64,000 nucleotides of DNA from an uncultured Flavobacteriales bacterium (GTDB taxonomy: Bacteria; Bacteroidota; Bacteroidia; Flavobacteriales_F; PHOS-HE28). The position numbers and the translations under genes were made by a program. Below, one piece after another: positions 45,210 to 53,002 of the stretch (positions are counted from its first letter, which is position 1; the number at the start of each line of letters is the position of its first letter). Under the pieces are notes generated by a model that saw nothing but the letters and a program-made list of their open reading frames with translations, had not been told where the DNA came from and ran no database searches. The DNA lies in the NCBI GenBank assembly GCA_937872175.1, contig CALMPI010000013.1, positions 1-64,000 of the forward strand. The letters are read 5' to 3'.

Positions 45210-46115
45210 TCATGGCCGCTCGGGATAGAGCACCTTGCGCTGCTCGCCTTGAAAGCACTGGGCCAGGGTGGCGGTGGTGCGTTGGGCGGCCACCAGCAGG
45301 GGGCTCCGCTTCCCGTCGATGAGCACGTCCATGGCAGGCAGCGACAGCAGCCGCCCTTTGAGCGCGTTGGTCAGTTCCGAACCATCCAGCCGCTCGGTCA
45401 CCACCATCTGCCACACCAGCCGGTCCACCCACGGGCGGTAGGGTTCCATGATGTCGTCGGCCAGGCAATAGGCGTTGTACTTGTTGCGGTGGTGGATACC
45501 GTAGGTGGGCAGCAGCCCGCTGCCCACCAGGTTGCGGGCCACCACCGCCCGCAGGATGGCATAGCCGTAGTTGAGCAGGTTGTTGGGCGGCGGACCGGTG
45601 CGGTGCCGCACGAACTGGATCGCCGGAGGGAACAGGAAGCGCCAGTAATGGGCCGCACCGCGCGCCTCCAGGTTGTCCGGATCGCCGCTGCGCACGTTGC
45701 GGGCATGCTCGCGCAGCGTGTCCCCGGGGGTGCCGGCCTCCTCCAGCACATCGGCCTGGTTGCGCAGCTTGGCCTGCACGGTCTGCATCCACAGGTTCTT
45801 GCGCAGCGGCTCGCTGGCTTCGATCTGGGCCTTGAACAGCTCGGTCTGCGTGGTGTGGCCGTCCAGGTTCAGCAGCAGGCCGGTGGGCATGTGCTGCTCG
45901 TTGCAGGTGATCACCGCCACGTTGTTCGCCAGCAAAGCCGCAAGCAGCATCTGGGTGATGACCACGCGCTCATGGTCCAGGATCAGCACCCCGATGTCCT
46001 CGATGGGTACGGACTTGTCCTCCAGGCCCAGCTCCTTGGGGTAGTGCAGCACCAGTTGCTGCTCGCGGCGCCGGAGCGTACACGGGTTGCCGATATGCAG
46101 GGTGCGCTTGATCAA
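45210..46115 (-). CDS. cas1: CRISPR-associated endonuclease Cas1 (type II-C)
   Basis: Spacer integrase, 301 aa. N-terminal beta domain (about 1-95) and helical catalytic domain. Metal ligands are visible at Glu150 (LEARGAAHYW), His208/209 (YGIHHRNKYNAY) and Asp220-Glu224 (LADDIMEPYRP). The start overlaps the cas9 stop by 4 bp. With cas2 and cas9 this is the minimal type II-C set; there is no csn2 and no cas4. Confidence 0.97.
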   Translation of the reverse strand: MIKRTLHIGNPCTLRRREQQLVLHYPKELGLEDKSVPIEDIGVLILDHERVVITQMLLAALLANNVAVITCNEQHMPTGLLLNLDGHTTQTELFKAQIEASEPLRKNLWMQTVQAKLRNQADVLEEAGTPGDTLREHARNVRSGDPDNLEARGAAHYWRFLFPPAIQFVRHRTGPPPNNLLNYGYAILRAVVARNLVGSGLLPTYGIHHRNKYNAYCLADDIMEPYRPWVDRLVWQMVVTERLDGSELTNALKGRLLSLPAMDVLIDGKRSPLLVAAQRTTATLAQCFQGEQRKVLYPERP

Positions 46116-49100
46116 AACGATAGAGCTTCAACCCTACCTAGGCGATCGAGCCGCACCGGAAGGCACACTTGGGAAACCTTGGTTCGTGGACTATCCCTGT
46201 CTTCAAACTCGGATGCGTTCTGGCTCCCGTACTCTGTCACCTCTTTTCCAAGGTTGACAGGGCTCGAAATACTTGCGGCAAGGAAGTAGAACTGCTTTCC
46301 CGACATCTGTGTCATCCGCATGATGCGCTCGCCCACATACTCCGTGTCCTTCCAGTCGATCGACCGCGCATCCTCCCCCGGTCTGGGCACATAGACCAGG
46401 TCATTTTTCCGCAGCAGGAAGTGACGGTGGCCGGGTCGGGCATCCACCAGGTCCAGGCCCTTGAGCCTCCGCTCCACAGCGTCGAAGAAGGGGACCACCT
46501 CGAACGCCCGCTCACCGGTGGCCTCGTTCACGAAGACGGCCAGGGCATGGTTCTCGCCCTTTTCCACGTGCAGCTTGCGGTTGGTGTCGCCGTGGCGCAG
46601 GAAGCGTGTGCGGCCCATCGCCTCGCCCACGAGGGCCTCGTCCATGCGACAGCGCACCTTGCGCACGGGCACTTTCAGACCCTGGTTCAAGAGGTAGAGG
46701 GCCTCTTCCGTGAAGGCCTTCTTCGGGTCGTTGCCGTGGGCCTTGAGGTGCTCGCGCACCACGTGCTGCGCGCGCTTGTCGATGATCTTCTCCACCATCT
46801 TCTCGGTGAACGTCGGTCCCAGGTTGCGGGTGATCGTGTACTTGGGCACCAACACGGTGAGGGCCTCCACGCGTTCGTTCCGGGCGTTCACCAGCGGGTC
46901 CTTCCGGAGGGCCTTTTTCATCCGCTCCACGTTGCCCTCGTACTTCGCGAGGTGGGCATGCAGCCACTGTGCTTCGTGCGCATGGGCCAGGAAACGTTCG
47001 TCGTAGCCGGGCTCGCCGGGTCCTTTGGGGCTCACTGCGCCCAGGGGGTCCGGCCGTTCGCTGAGGTGGGCGATGATGTCCTTCAGCGGCCATTTGCGCT
47101 GTTCGCGCACCTCGCCCAAGGGCTGCTCGTTGTGGAGCGGGCCTCGGACGGCACGCAGATCGCCCTTGGTCTGTTTGCGCAGGGCGGTTGTACCGGTCTT
47201 CGGGTCCACCAAATGACGGGTGTGATTGGCTGCCTTGGTGAGCAGGCGCTGCCGGTTCTTGATGCTGGGGATGGTGCGATCCAGCTGCTCCTTCACCAGG
47301 CGGCGCAGGTCGGGGTGGGGCAGGGGGTACCAGGTGGGCCGCTTCATGGCCTCTTTCTCCGCATCGCTCAGCTTGAGTTGGTTCATGGTGCTGAGCCGTT
47401 GGATGTAGCCCTGTCGGGTGAGCGCTACGGTGAGGGCATCCAGCGCATGATGCCGGTGGTCGATGCGCTTGTCGTAGCCTTCGATGCGCCAGTCCCCATG
47501 GCCATTGCGACCGGGAACCGGCTCCACCAAGGTGCGGCCTGTAATGCGTTCCAGTCGTTCAAAGCGGGGGAGGAGCACCTCCTTGAAGACCTTGTCCAGC
47601 CCCCATTCGTTCTTGAGCGTGTCCGTGATGATGCCCAACGTGCTGTGGACCGGGCACACGGGCTGGAGCAGTTCGGTGAGCTTGGTGCCGATGTACCGCG
47701 TCTCCTGCAGCTGTCGATTGATGAAGCTCTCCGGGACTTCCTCGGCGAGCAAGTACTTCTTCTTGGTGCGCCCGATACGCAGGCTGTTGACGCGGTCCAC
47801 GTACGCCTCCCAGGCCCCGGTCCCCTTGGCCTTCATGTACAAGGCGGCCAGCTGCTTGTCCTTGTTCGCGTTCTCCTCCCGCAGGCAGAGCACCCGGTTC
47901 TGGATGCTATCGTCGAAGTACAGGGCCCGTGGGATGATGTGGTCGACGTCGGTGTCCCGCGTGTCGAAGAGCTGTGTCCGTTCAATGGGGTTGCCGCTGT
48001 AGATGCAGCGATGCTCCTGTTGCACCCAGAGCTCGTAGCGTTCGATGTCCTTTCGGCTTGGCTTGGGCCGGTTGAACTCGTGCACCAGGCGTTCGAGCAC
48101 CTCCTTGCGTTCCTTGTCGCGTTTGCGGTTGTTGTCGAAGCTCCGTTTGCGCTGCTCCTGGTTCTGGCGCAGTTCCCGTGCCAGCTCCACACGGATGCTC
48201 GTCGGTCTGCCGTGGGTCGTCCAGATGTCGCGCACGATCATCCGGGCCTCATTGATCACTTGTTCCACGACCGGGTTGCGGAGGAATCCGCGGGGCATGG
48301 TTCTGATCTCTTCGGGCTTCTCATACGGCTTGCCGCCCGTGCTGCGGTGATCGCCGTACAGCACGGAGGCCGCCAGCCAATACGGCAACCCTTGGAAGTG
48401 GTGGGGTGCGGTATACGCAGTGAGGCGGACACGCACCTCGTTGGGCAACCGGTCGATCTCCTCGCCAGTGGCCACCTTGTCGATCACGTCCTGGATGCGC
48501 CGCTGATCCCGAACGGGAACGTCCTCCCAGCGCCACACATCGCCATTGCCCATCAGGGGGAGCAGGCGCATGGCGGCGCGTGCCGAGACGGCCCCGTGCT
48601 TGCGGTCAAAGCGAACCTTGGCGAGCGCATCCAGCTCATCACCGGGGATCCCATCAATGGCGGCCAGGGTTTGGCGGCGATGCTCCTCCGTGGGGATGGA
48701 GTAGAGGATGTGCCAGATCCGGAACAACAAGGTTCCCTGAAGCCCGGCGGCACGGGAGGCCTCATGGACCAAGCGGTCCCAGATCGCCGATGCCTTCAGC
48801 CTGGGCCGCAGGGCGGCCAGGGTTTGGTGGCCGGGCAAGGCGGCGCGCAGGTTGTTCTCCATTGGTTCGTCCTTGCGACCGATGCACTTCAGCAGGTTCT
48901 CAGGCTTCAGCTCCTTGTGCTCCAGCAGGTGCTTCAGCACCGTGTTCCGTTCAGCCGCGCTCAGGTCGTGTTCCTTCCCGTAGCGATCGATCAGGCGGAT
49001 ATTGTTCACCTGTTGCAGGATCCGGAACAGCTGGTGGATCGGCGAGCTGACCGGCATGACCGGTTTCTGCGGCTCGAAGCGGCATTGCCCCTTGCTGCTC

Positions 49101-50143
49101 CGCTGGCTCTTCAGCGGTCGTTGGAAGTAGATGACATGGTCACGGATAAAGGTTCCGAGGTCCCGGTTCAACCACTTTTTCTGTTCCACCTCGTTGCGTG
49201 GGATCAGGGCCAGGACCACCCGGTCGCGCAGGACCGGATCCGCAAGCCGGGCATGGGCTTTCACTTGTCTCGCCCAGATCTGATCGAATTCGTTCTTGTA
49301 AGTGTCCCGCAGGACGATACGTTCACGGATCCTGTAGAACGGGTCGTCCTTCAAGGCGTGGAGAAAGAACTGGCCTGGGGTCAGGCCGCTCGCATCGATC
49401 GCCTGGTTCAAGCTCTCCATGCCTTTACGCCAGTCGGTCTTCACGGGAAGCCGGAATTCGATGGAGGTCCCACGCTTCGTTTCCTTCGTGGTGATCTCCA
49501 GTTCCTGGTCGGACCCCTCCATCTCCTTCATGGTGGCGATGGTGGCGGTGCCTTCTCGTCCATCGGCAAGGGTGACCAGGTACTTTACTTTCCTTCCCTT
49601 CGCGTCATCCACTTCCACCTTGGCGACATGGACGCGTTCGATGCTCTTGCCATCATCCTTATCGGCTTCCGGTGCAGCGCCGTCCTGTTCATCCATGAGG
49701 TCCCCGATGTCCTTGTATCCGCGCCGCTGGTTCATGTGGTAGAGGATCCTGCCCAGCTCCGGGAGTGCAACAGGATGGTCCACCGCCATGGCCCGCAGGC
49801 CGTACAATTGAAGGCTTGTCAGCAACGGTAATACCTCACTTCCTTGTTCACCAAGGGTTTCCGGCCATGCACCGATCAGGTGCAGTGCCTGAACGAGCTT
49901 GGCGCGCCTAAGCTTGTAGCGCTGATGATTACGTCGCATGCTTCGCTTCTGCCTTCGGGTCGCGTTCTTCGTGATGCGCTTGCCTTCCTGGTATTCCTTC
50001 AGTTCAGGGCCCATGGGGATGATCCGGCTGCCCATGGCATGGATGCGCTCCAGACGATCCGCGTTCATTTCGACCACGGCCCAGCCGACGCTGTTGCTTC
50101 CCACGTCAAGCCCTACGATCAGCTCGTTGCTCTTCTCCATCAT
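46112..50143 (-). CDS. cas9: CRISPR effector Cas9 (type II-C)
   Basis: 1343 aa, longer than small II-C proteins (about 1000-1100) but in the range of long Bacteroidota forms. RuvC-I LIVGLDVGSNSVGWAVV (Asp13), arginine-rich bridge helix (about 57-90; NATRRQKRSMRRNHQRYKLR), RuvC-II IRVELARELRQN (Glu653), HNH DVDHIIPRALYFDD (His735), RuvC-III DHRHHALDALTVAL (895-908). All catalytic residues are present, so it should cut both strands. Two adjacent ATGs (50143 and 50140) follow a TATTTACA stretch; an upstream frame to 50209 overlaps the tracrRNA promoter region and is less likely. PAM not inferable. Confidence 0.98.
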   Translation of the reverse strand: MMEKSNELIVGLDVGSNSVGWAVVEMNADRLERIHAMGSRIIPMGPELKEYQEGKRITKNATRRQKRSMRRNHQRYKLRRAKLVQALHLIGAWPETLGEQGSEVLPLLTSLQLYGLRAMAVDHPVALPELGRILYHMNQRRGYKDIGDLMDEQDGAAPEADKDDGKSIERVHVAKVEVDDAKGRKVKYLVTLADGREGTATIATMKEMEGSDQELEITTKETKRGTSIEFRLPVKTDWRKGMESLNQAIDASGLTPGQFFLHALKDDPFYRIRERIVLRDTYKNEFDQIWARQVKAHARLADPVLRDRVVLALIPRNEVEQKKWLNRDLGTFIRDHVIYFQRPLKSQRSSKGQCRFEPQKPVMPVSSPIHQLFRILQQVNNIRLIDRYGKEHDLSAAERNTVLKHLLEHKELKPENLLKCIGRKDEPMENNLRAALPGHQTLAALRPRLKASAIWDRLVHEASRAAGLQGTLLFRIWHILYSIPTEEHRRQTLAAIDGIPGDELDALAKVRFDRKHGAVSARAAMRLLPLMGNGDVWRWEDVPVRDQRRIQDVIDKVATGEEIDRLPNEVRVRLTAYTAPHHFQGLPYWLAASVLYGDHRSTGGKPYEKPEEIRTMPRGFLRNPVVEQVINEARMIVRDIWTTHGRPTSIRVELARELRQNQEQRKRSFDNNRKRDKERKEVLERLVHEFNRPKPSRKDIERYELWVQQEHRCIYSGNPIERTQLFDTRDTDVDHIIPRALYFDDSIQNRVLCLREENANKDKQLAALYMKAKGTGAWEAYVDRVNSLRIGRTKKKYLLAEEVPESFINRQLQETRYIGTKLTELLQPVCPVHSTLGIITDTLKNEWGLDKVFKEVLLPRFERLERITGRTLVEPVPGRNGHGDWRIEGYDKRIDHRHHALDALTVALTRQGYIQRLSTMNQLKLSDAEKEAMKRPTWYPLPHPDLRRLVKEQLDRTIPSIKNRQRLLTKAANHTRHLVDPKTGTTALRKQTKGDLRAVRGPLHNEQPLGEVREQRKWPLKDIIAHLSERPDPLGAVSPKGPGEPGYDERFLAHAHEAQWLHAHLAKYEGNVERMKKALRKDPLVNARNERVEALTVLVPKYTITRNLGPTFTEKMVEKIIDKRAQHVVREHLKAHGNDPKKAFTEEALYLLNQGLKVPVRKVRCRMDEALVGEAMGRTRFLRHGDTNRKLHVEKGENHALAVFVNEATGERAFEVVPFFDAVERRLKGLDLVDARPGHRHFLLRKNDLVYVPRPGEDARSIDWKDTEYVGERIMRMTQMSGKQFYFLAASISSPVNLGKEVTEYGSQNASEFEDRDSPRTKVSQVCLPVRLDRLGRVEALSF

Positions 50144-50229
50144 TGTAAATAGTTCAGGCCTAGCTGACCATCGGAACGTTGCTGAACCGGTTCGACAGCT
50201 GAGCGGCATGAAGATATACGACCGTACTC

Positions 50230-50237
50230 TATCTTCG
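50230..50237 (+). promoter_or_regulatory. -7 box TATCTTCG of tracrRNA
   Basis: 7 of 8 matches to TAnnTTTG, placed so that transcription begins just before the anti-repeat. It diverges from cas9. Confidence 0.6.
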
Positions 50238-50241
50238 CAGC

Positions 50242-50333
50242 GACCTGAAGTCTTTCACAATAAGGATCATTCCGTTGTGAGAACTAAGCTTCAAGGCTTA
50301 TCCGCGGCCCCGAAAGGGGTCGCGGTCTTTTTT
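50242..50333 (+). ncRNA. tracrRNA
   Basis: About 92 nt. The anti-repeat GACCTGAAGTCTTTCACAAT (50242-50261) is complementary, with a small bulge, to the 5' half of the CRISPR repeat (GTTGTGAAAGGCTTTCAGGTC region). AAGGATCATTCCGTTGTG follows, forming the short stem of II-C tracrRNAs, then a second stem (AAGCTTCAAGGCTT) and a strong terminator hairpin (50302-50325) with six T at 50328-50333. The ends are inferred. The terminator also lies antisense inside the last codons of the neighbouring membrane gene. Confidence 0.88.
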
Positions 50334-51666
50334 CCCCGCGTCCGCCCGCCCACAGCCCCAGCGCCACCACCATCGGCAGCAGCCACGCATCGCGCGCCAG
50401 GTAGCGCGGGTCCACCACGCTGAGGCTGGCGCACGCCCACGCGCCGATGAGCACCACGGCGAAGGCGAGGGCCACCGCCATGCGCACCGGAGCGGCGGTC
50501 CCCCGGCGGAGCAGGAGCAGCAGGCCGCCGATCGCGGACAGCCCGAGCAGCAGCGCATGCACCCGGTCGAACACGCTGCTGTTCAGGCGACCCCTCGCCG
50601 TGGTCTGCCAGGTGCGGCGGAAGGCGTGCAGCTCGTGCGGCAGGTGCTGTTCCACCATGCGGTAGGGTGGCGTCGACGCATCGCCGAACCAGGGGCTCAT
50701 CACCCCGTCGGCCAGGGCCGTGGCCGTGAGCTGTTCCGCCGTGGAGCCGATGCTGGCCCGCAGATGCCCCGCGAGGTAGCGCGGCTCGGTGAGCGTGCCG
50801 CGCACGATGCGGCCGTACTCCTCCCGCGTGGCCTCCCAGCCGCCCTGGCGCTGCAACGGGCTCTCCGGGTACCACAGGAAAGCGCGGCTCGTGGCCGGCA
50901 GGCTGTCCAGGTAGGCGCAGATGCCGTAGCGCTCGGTGGGGCAGTGCTCCTGCAGCCAGGGTTGCAGGAGGCCGGCATCCACCAGGCGGCCCATCAGGAA
51001 GACGTGGCTGGCGCGGCTCACCTGCGGCGCGCCGGTGAGCAGTCCGTTCGCCGCGTAGAGGCCGGCCCATGCACAGCCCGTGAGGGCCACCGCATGCACC
51101 GCCGCACGCCGTCGCGGGCGCGGGGCCAGCAGCACCGCCACGCCGCCCACCACGGGCAGGATCACCAGGTTGCTCAGGTGGCACCAGCACGCCAGCAGCA
51201 CGAGCGCGACATCGAACGCGCGCCATGGCCACCGTTCGTTGCGGAGGATGAGGAAGGCCATGCTCACGGCACCCACGGCCGTCAGGACATCGGGCATCAC
51301 CTGTCCCGCGAACCAGCCCAACCCGGTGAACGGACCGAGCAGCACGCACAGCACCACGGTGGCGACCGCCGCGCGGGTGGGTGGAAGCAAAAGATCCGCG
51401 ATGCGGTGGATGGCGAGCGCACACAGCAGCGCCTGCACGACCACCACGGGCCAGAGCGTGGCACCGCCGAAGCTCAGTCCCCGGATGAAGAGGCCATACC
51501 AGAAGGGGCGATCGATCGGTACCAGGCCCTCGAACGCGCTGGCCAGGTAGGTGCCCGTGTCGGCATACACCAGCGGATAGCCGTTCACCAGCGGCACAAT
51601 GAGCACGCCCAGAGCGCCGAGCAACACGGCCAGGCCGTTGGTGAGGTGCGGTGGACGTGCGGACAT
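50284..51666 (-). CDS. polytopic membrane protein, possible GT-C-type transferase, with altered C-terminus
   Basis: 460 aa, about 9-11 membrane helices. A conserved first periplasmic loop NGYPLVYADTGTYLASAF with acidic residues, shared with the next gene, resembles the layout of GT-C lipid-sugar glycosyltransferases, but the family is not identified. The last 17 residues (after GLWAGGR) are translated from the antisense of the tracrRNA terminator. The probable natural end, GRGSR, is at 37283 beyond the CRISPR island. 16 nt downstream of its paralogue, in one operon with the cyclase. Confidence 0.8.
   Translation of the reverse strand: MSARPPHLTNGLAVLLGALGVLIVPLVNGYPLVYADTGTYLASAFEGLVPIDRPFWYGLFIRGLSFGGATLWPVVVVQALLCALAIHRIADLLLPPTRAAVATVVLCVLLGPFTGLGWFAGQVMPDVLTAVGAVSMAFLILRNERWPWRAFDVALVLLACWCHLSNLVILPVVGGVAVLLAPRPRRRAAVHAVALTGCAWAGLYAANGLLTGAPQVSRASHVFLMGRLVDAGLLQPWLQEHCPTERYGICAYLDSLPATSRAFLWYPESPLQRQGGWEATREEYGRIVRGTLTEPRYLAGHLRASIGSTAEQLTATALADGVMSPWFGDASTPPYRMVEQHLPHELHAFRRTWQTTARGRLNSSVFDRVHALLLGLSAIGGLLLLLRRGTAAPVRMAVALAFAVVLIGAWACASLSVVDPRYLARDAWLLPMVVALGLWAGGRGEKRPRPLSGPRISLEA
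50341..50497. repeat. 157-bp direct repeat, right copy
   Basis: Identical to 37301-37457. It begins 7 nt after the tracrRNA terminator T-run and lies inside the 3' part of the membrane protein gene. Confidence 0.97.
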
Positions 51667-51682
51667 CCGCCGCGAAGATGGG

Positions 51683-53002
51683 CTAAGCTGCGTTGCGGCC
51701 CTTCGCGGCCATCACCATCACCGCGGCGAAGGGGAGCAGACCGCTCACGCGCGCCAGAAAGCGCTGGTCCGGCAGGCTGAGCATGGCGCAGCTGGAAGCG
51801 GCGAAGAGCACGGCCACCACGGTGAAGAGCAGCAGCAACCGGTGTTCTGCGGTACGCGAGCGGATCGCCAAGGCCACGAGCAGCAACACCGACAGGCCGA
51901 GCACCAGGATGTGGAGCGTGTTCACCGCACGCAGGTCGAGCGTGCCTTCGCCATGCTGCCGGGCGCCGAGGTAGGCTGGAAGCTCGCGCGGCACGAACTG
52001 CTGGATCGCCAGGTAGGGCGGGCTCACCGGCTTGCGGTACCACGGCTGCGGCAGTTCGTCGAGGCCGACGCGGCCGAGCTGCATCCATCCATCGCGCCAG
52101 CTGGCACGCCACAGCGCGCCACGCACGGCGTCGTCCTGCAGCAGCACGTCGTTGATGGCCCGGGCTTCAGGCAGGTACGCGTCCCATCCGCCCGCCCGCG
52201 TCACCGCACCATCGGGTCCCCACAACAGGGCCCTGCTGTCGGCGGGCGCCGGGACATCGCACAACGACCAGTGCGCGGTGGGGCAGTGGCGTGCGAGCGC
52301 TGTGGGCAGCGCGCCGGCATCCACCACACGGCCCAGCAGGAACAGCGACGTGCCACGGGAGAGCTCCCACCCACGACCTGCCCATCGGTTGCTCGCCGCC
52401 AGCGCGAACACGGACAGGACCACCGCGCCCAGGGCGAAGGTGGTTCCGGTGAACGGCGGGCGCGTGCGAAGCAGCAGCCGGTGAAGCCCCCACGCGATCC
52501 CCAGTGTGGCGGGCACGATCACCAGGTGGGAGAAGTGGGTGACGCCCGCCAGCACGAGCACCGAGGCATGCAGCAGGCGCCACGGCCACGCGAGGCGCGC
52601 GAGCACCAGGAGGCCGGCGGCAACGATCGCCAGCGGCGTAAAGGCATCCGGCAGCAACCGCCCGGAATACCAGCCGAGGCCGGTGGTGGCGCTGAGCAAT
52701 GCTGTGGTGGCGAGGAAGAGACCCCACCGCCGGTCCACCACCACCTGCCACGCGTGCGCGAGCACCACCGCGGTGAGCAGCGCCTGCGCGATCGCCACAC
52801 CCCACAGGCTGAGCCCGTCGCCGCTGAAGAGGCGGCAGAAGAGCCCGTAGCCGATGGGACGGTCCGCGGGGATGCCCATCTGGAAGCCGCTGGTGAGGTA
52901 GGTGCCCGTGTCGGCATACACCAGCGGATAGCCATTGTACAAGGCCGGGCCCAGCAGCAACAGGGCGGCGGGCGGGACGATCCGGACCAGCGCACTGCTC
53001 AT
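51683..53002 (-). CDS. polytopic membrane protein, paralogue of the downstream gene
   Basis: 439 aa with about 9-11 helices. Shares NGYPLVYADTGTYL, DRPIGYGLF, the TGLGWYSGRLLPDAFTPL region and the C-terminal pattern SLPDQRFLARVSGLLPF with the protein at 50284-51666, so the pair arose by duplication. Function unknown; the acidic first loop hints at GT-C-like chemistry. Its ATG overlaps the cyclase stop by 4 bp, implying a functional link with that regulator. Confidence 0.8.
   Translation of the reverse strand: MSSALVRIVPPAALLLLGPALYNGYPLVYADTGTYLTSGFQMGIPADRPIGYGLFCRLFSGDGLSLWGVAIAQALLTAVVLAHAWQVVVDRRWGLFLATTALLSATTGLGWYSGRLLPDAFTPLAIVAAGLLVLARLAWPWRLLHASVLVLAGVTHFSHLVIVPATLGIAWGLHRLLLRTRPPFTGTTFALGAVVLSVFALAASNRWAGRGWELSRGTSLFLLGRVVDAGALPTALARHCPTAHWSLCDVPAPADSRALLWGPDGAVTRAGGWDAYLPEARAINDVLLQDDAVRGALWRASWRDGWMQLGRVGLDELPQPWYRKPVSPPYLAIQQFVPRELPAYLGARQHGEGTLDLRAVNTLHILVLGLSVLLLVALAIRSRTAEHRLLLLFTVVAVLFAASSCAMLSLPDQRFLARVSGLLPFAAVMVMAAKGRNAA

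Noticed and set aside
46169-49831. A 1220-codon plus-strand frame antisense to cas9
   Set aside because: Cas9 on the other strand has all catalytic motifs; the antisense frame has low-complexity composition.
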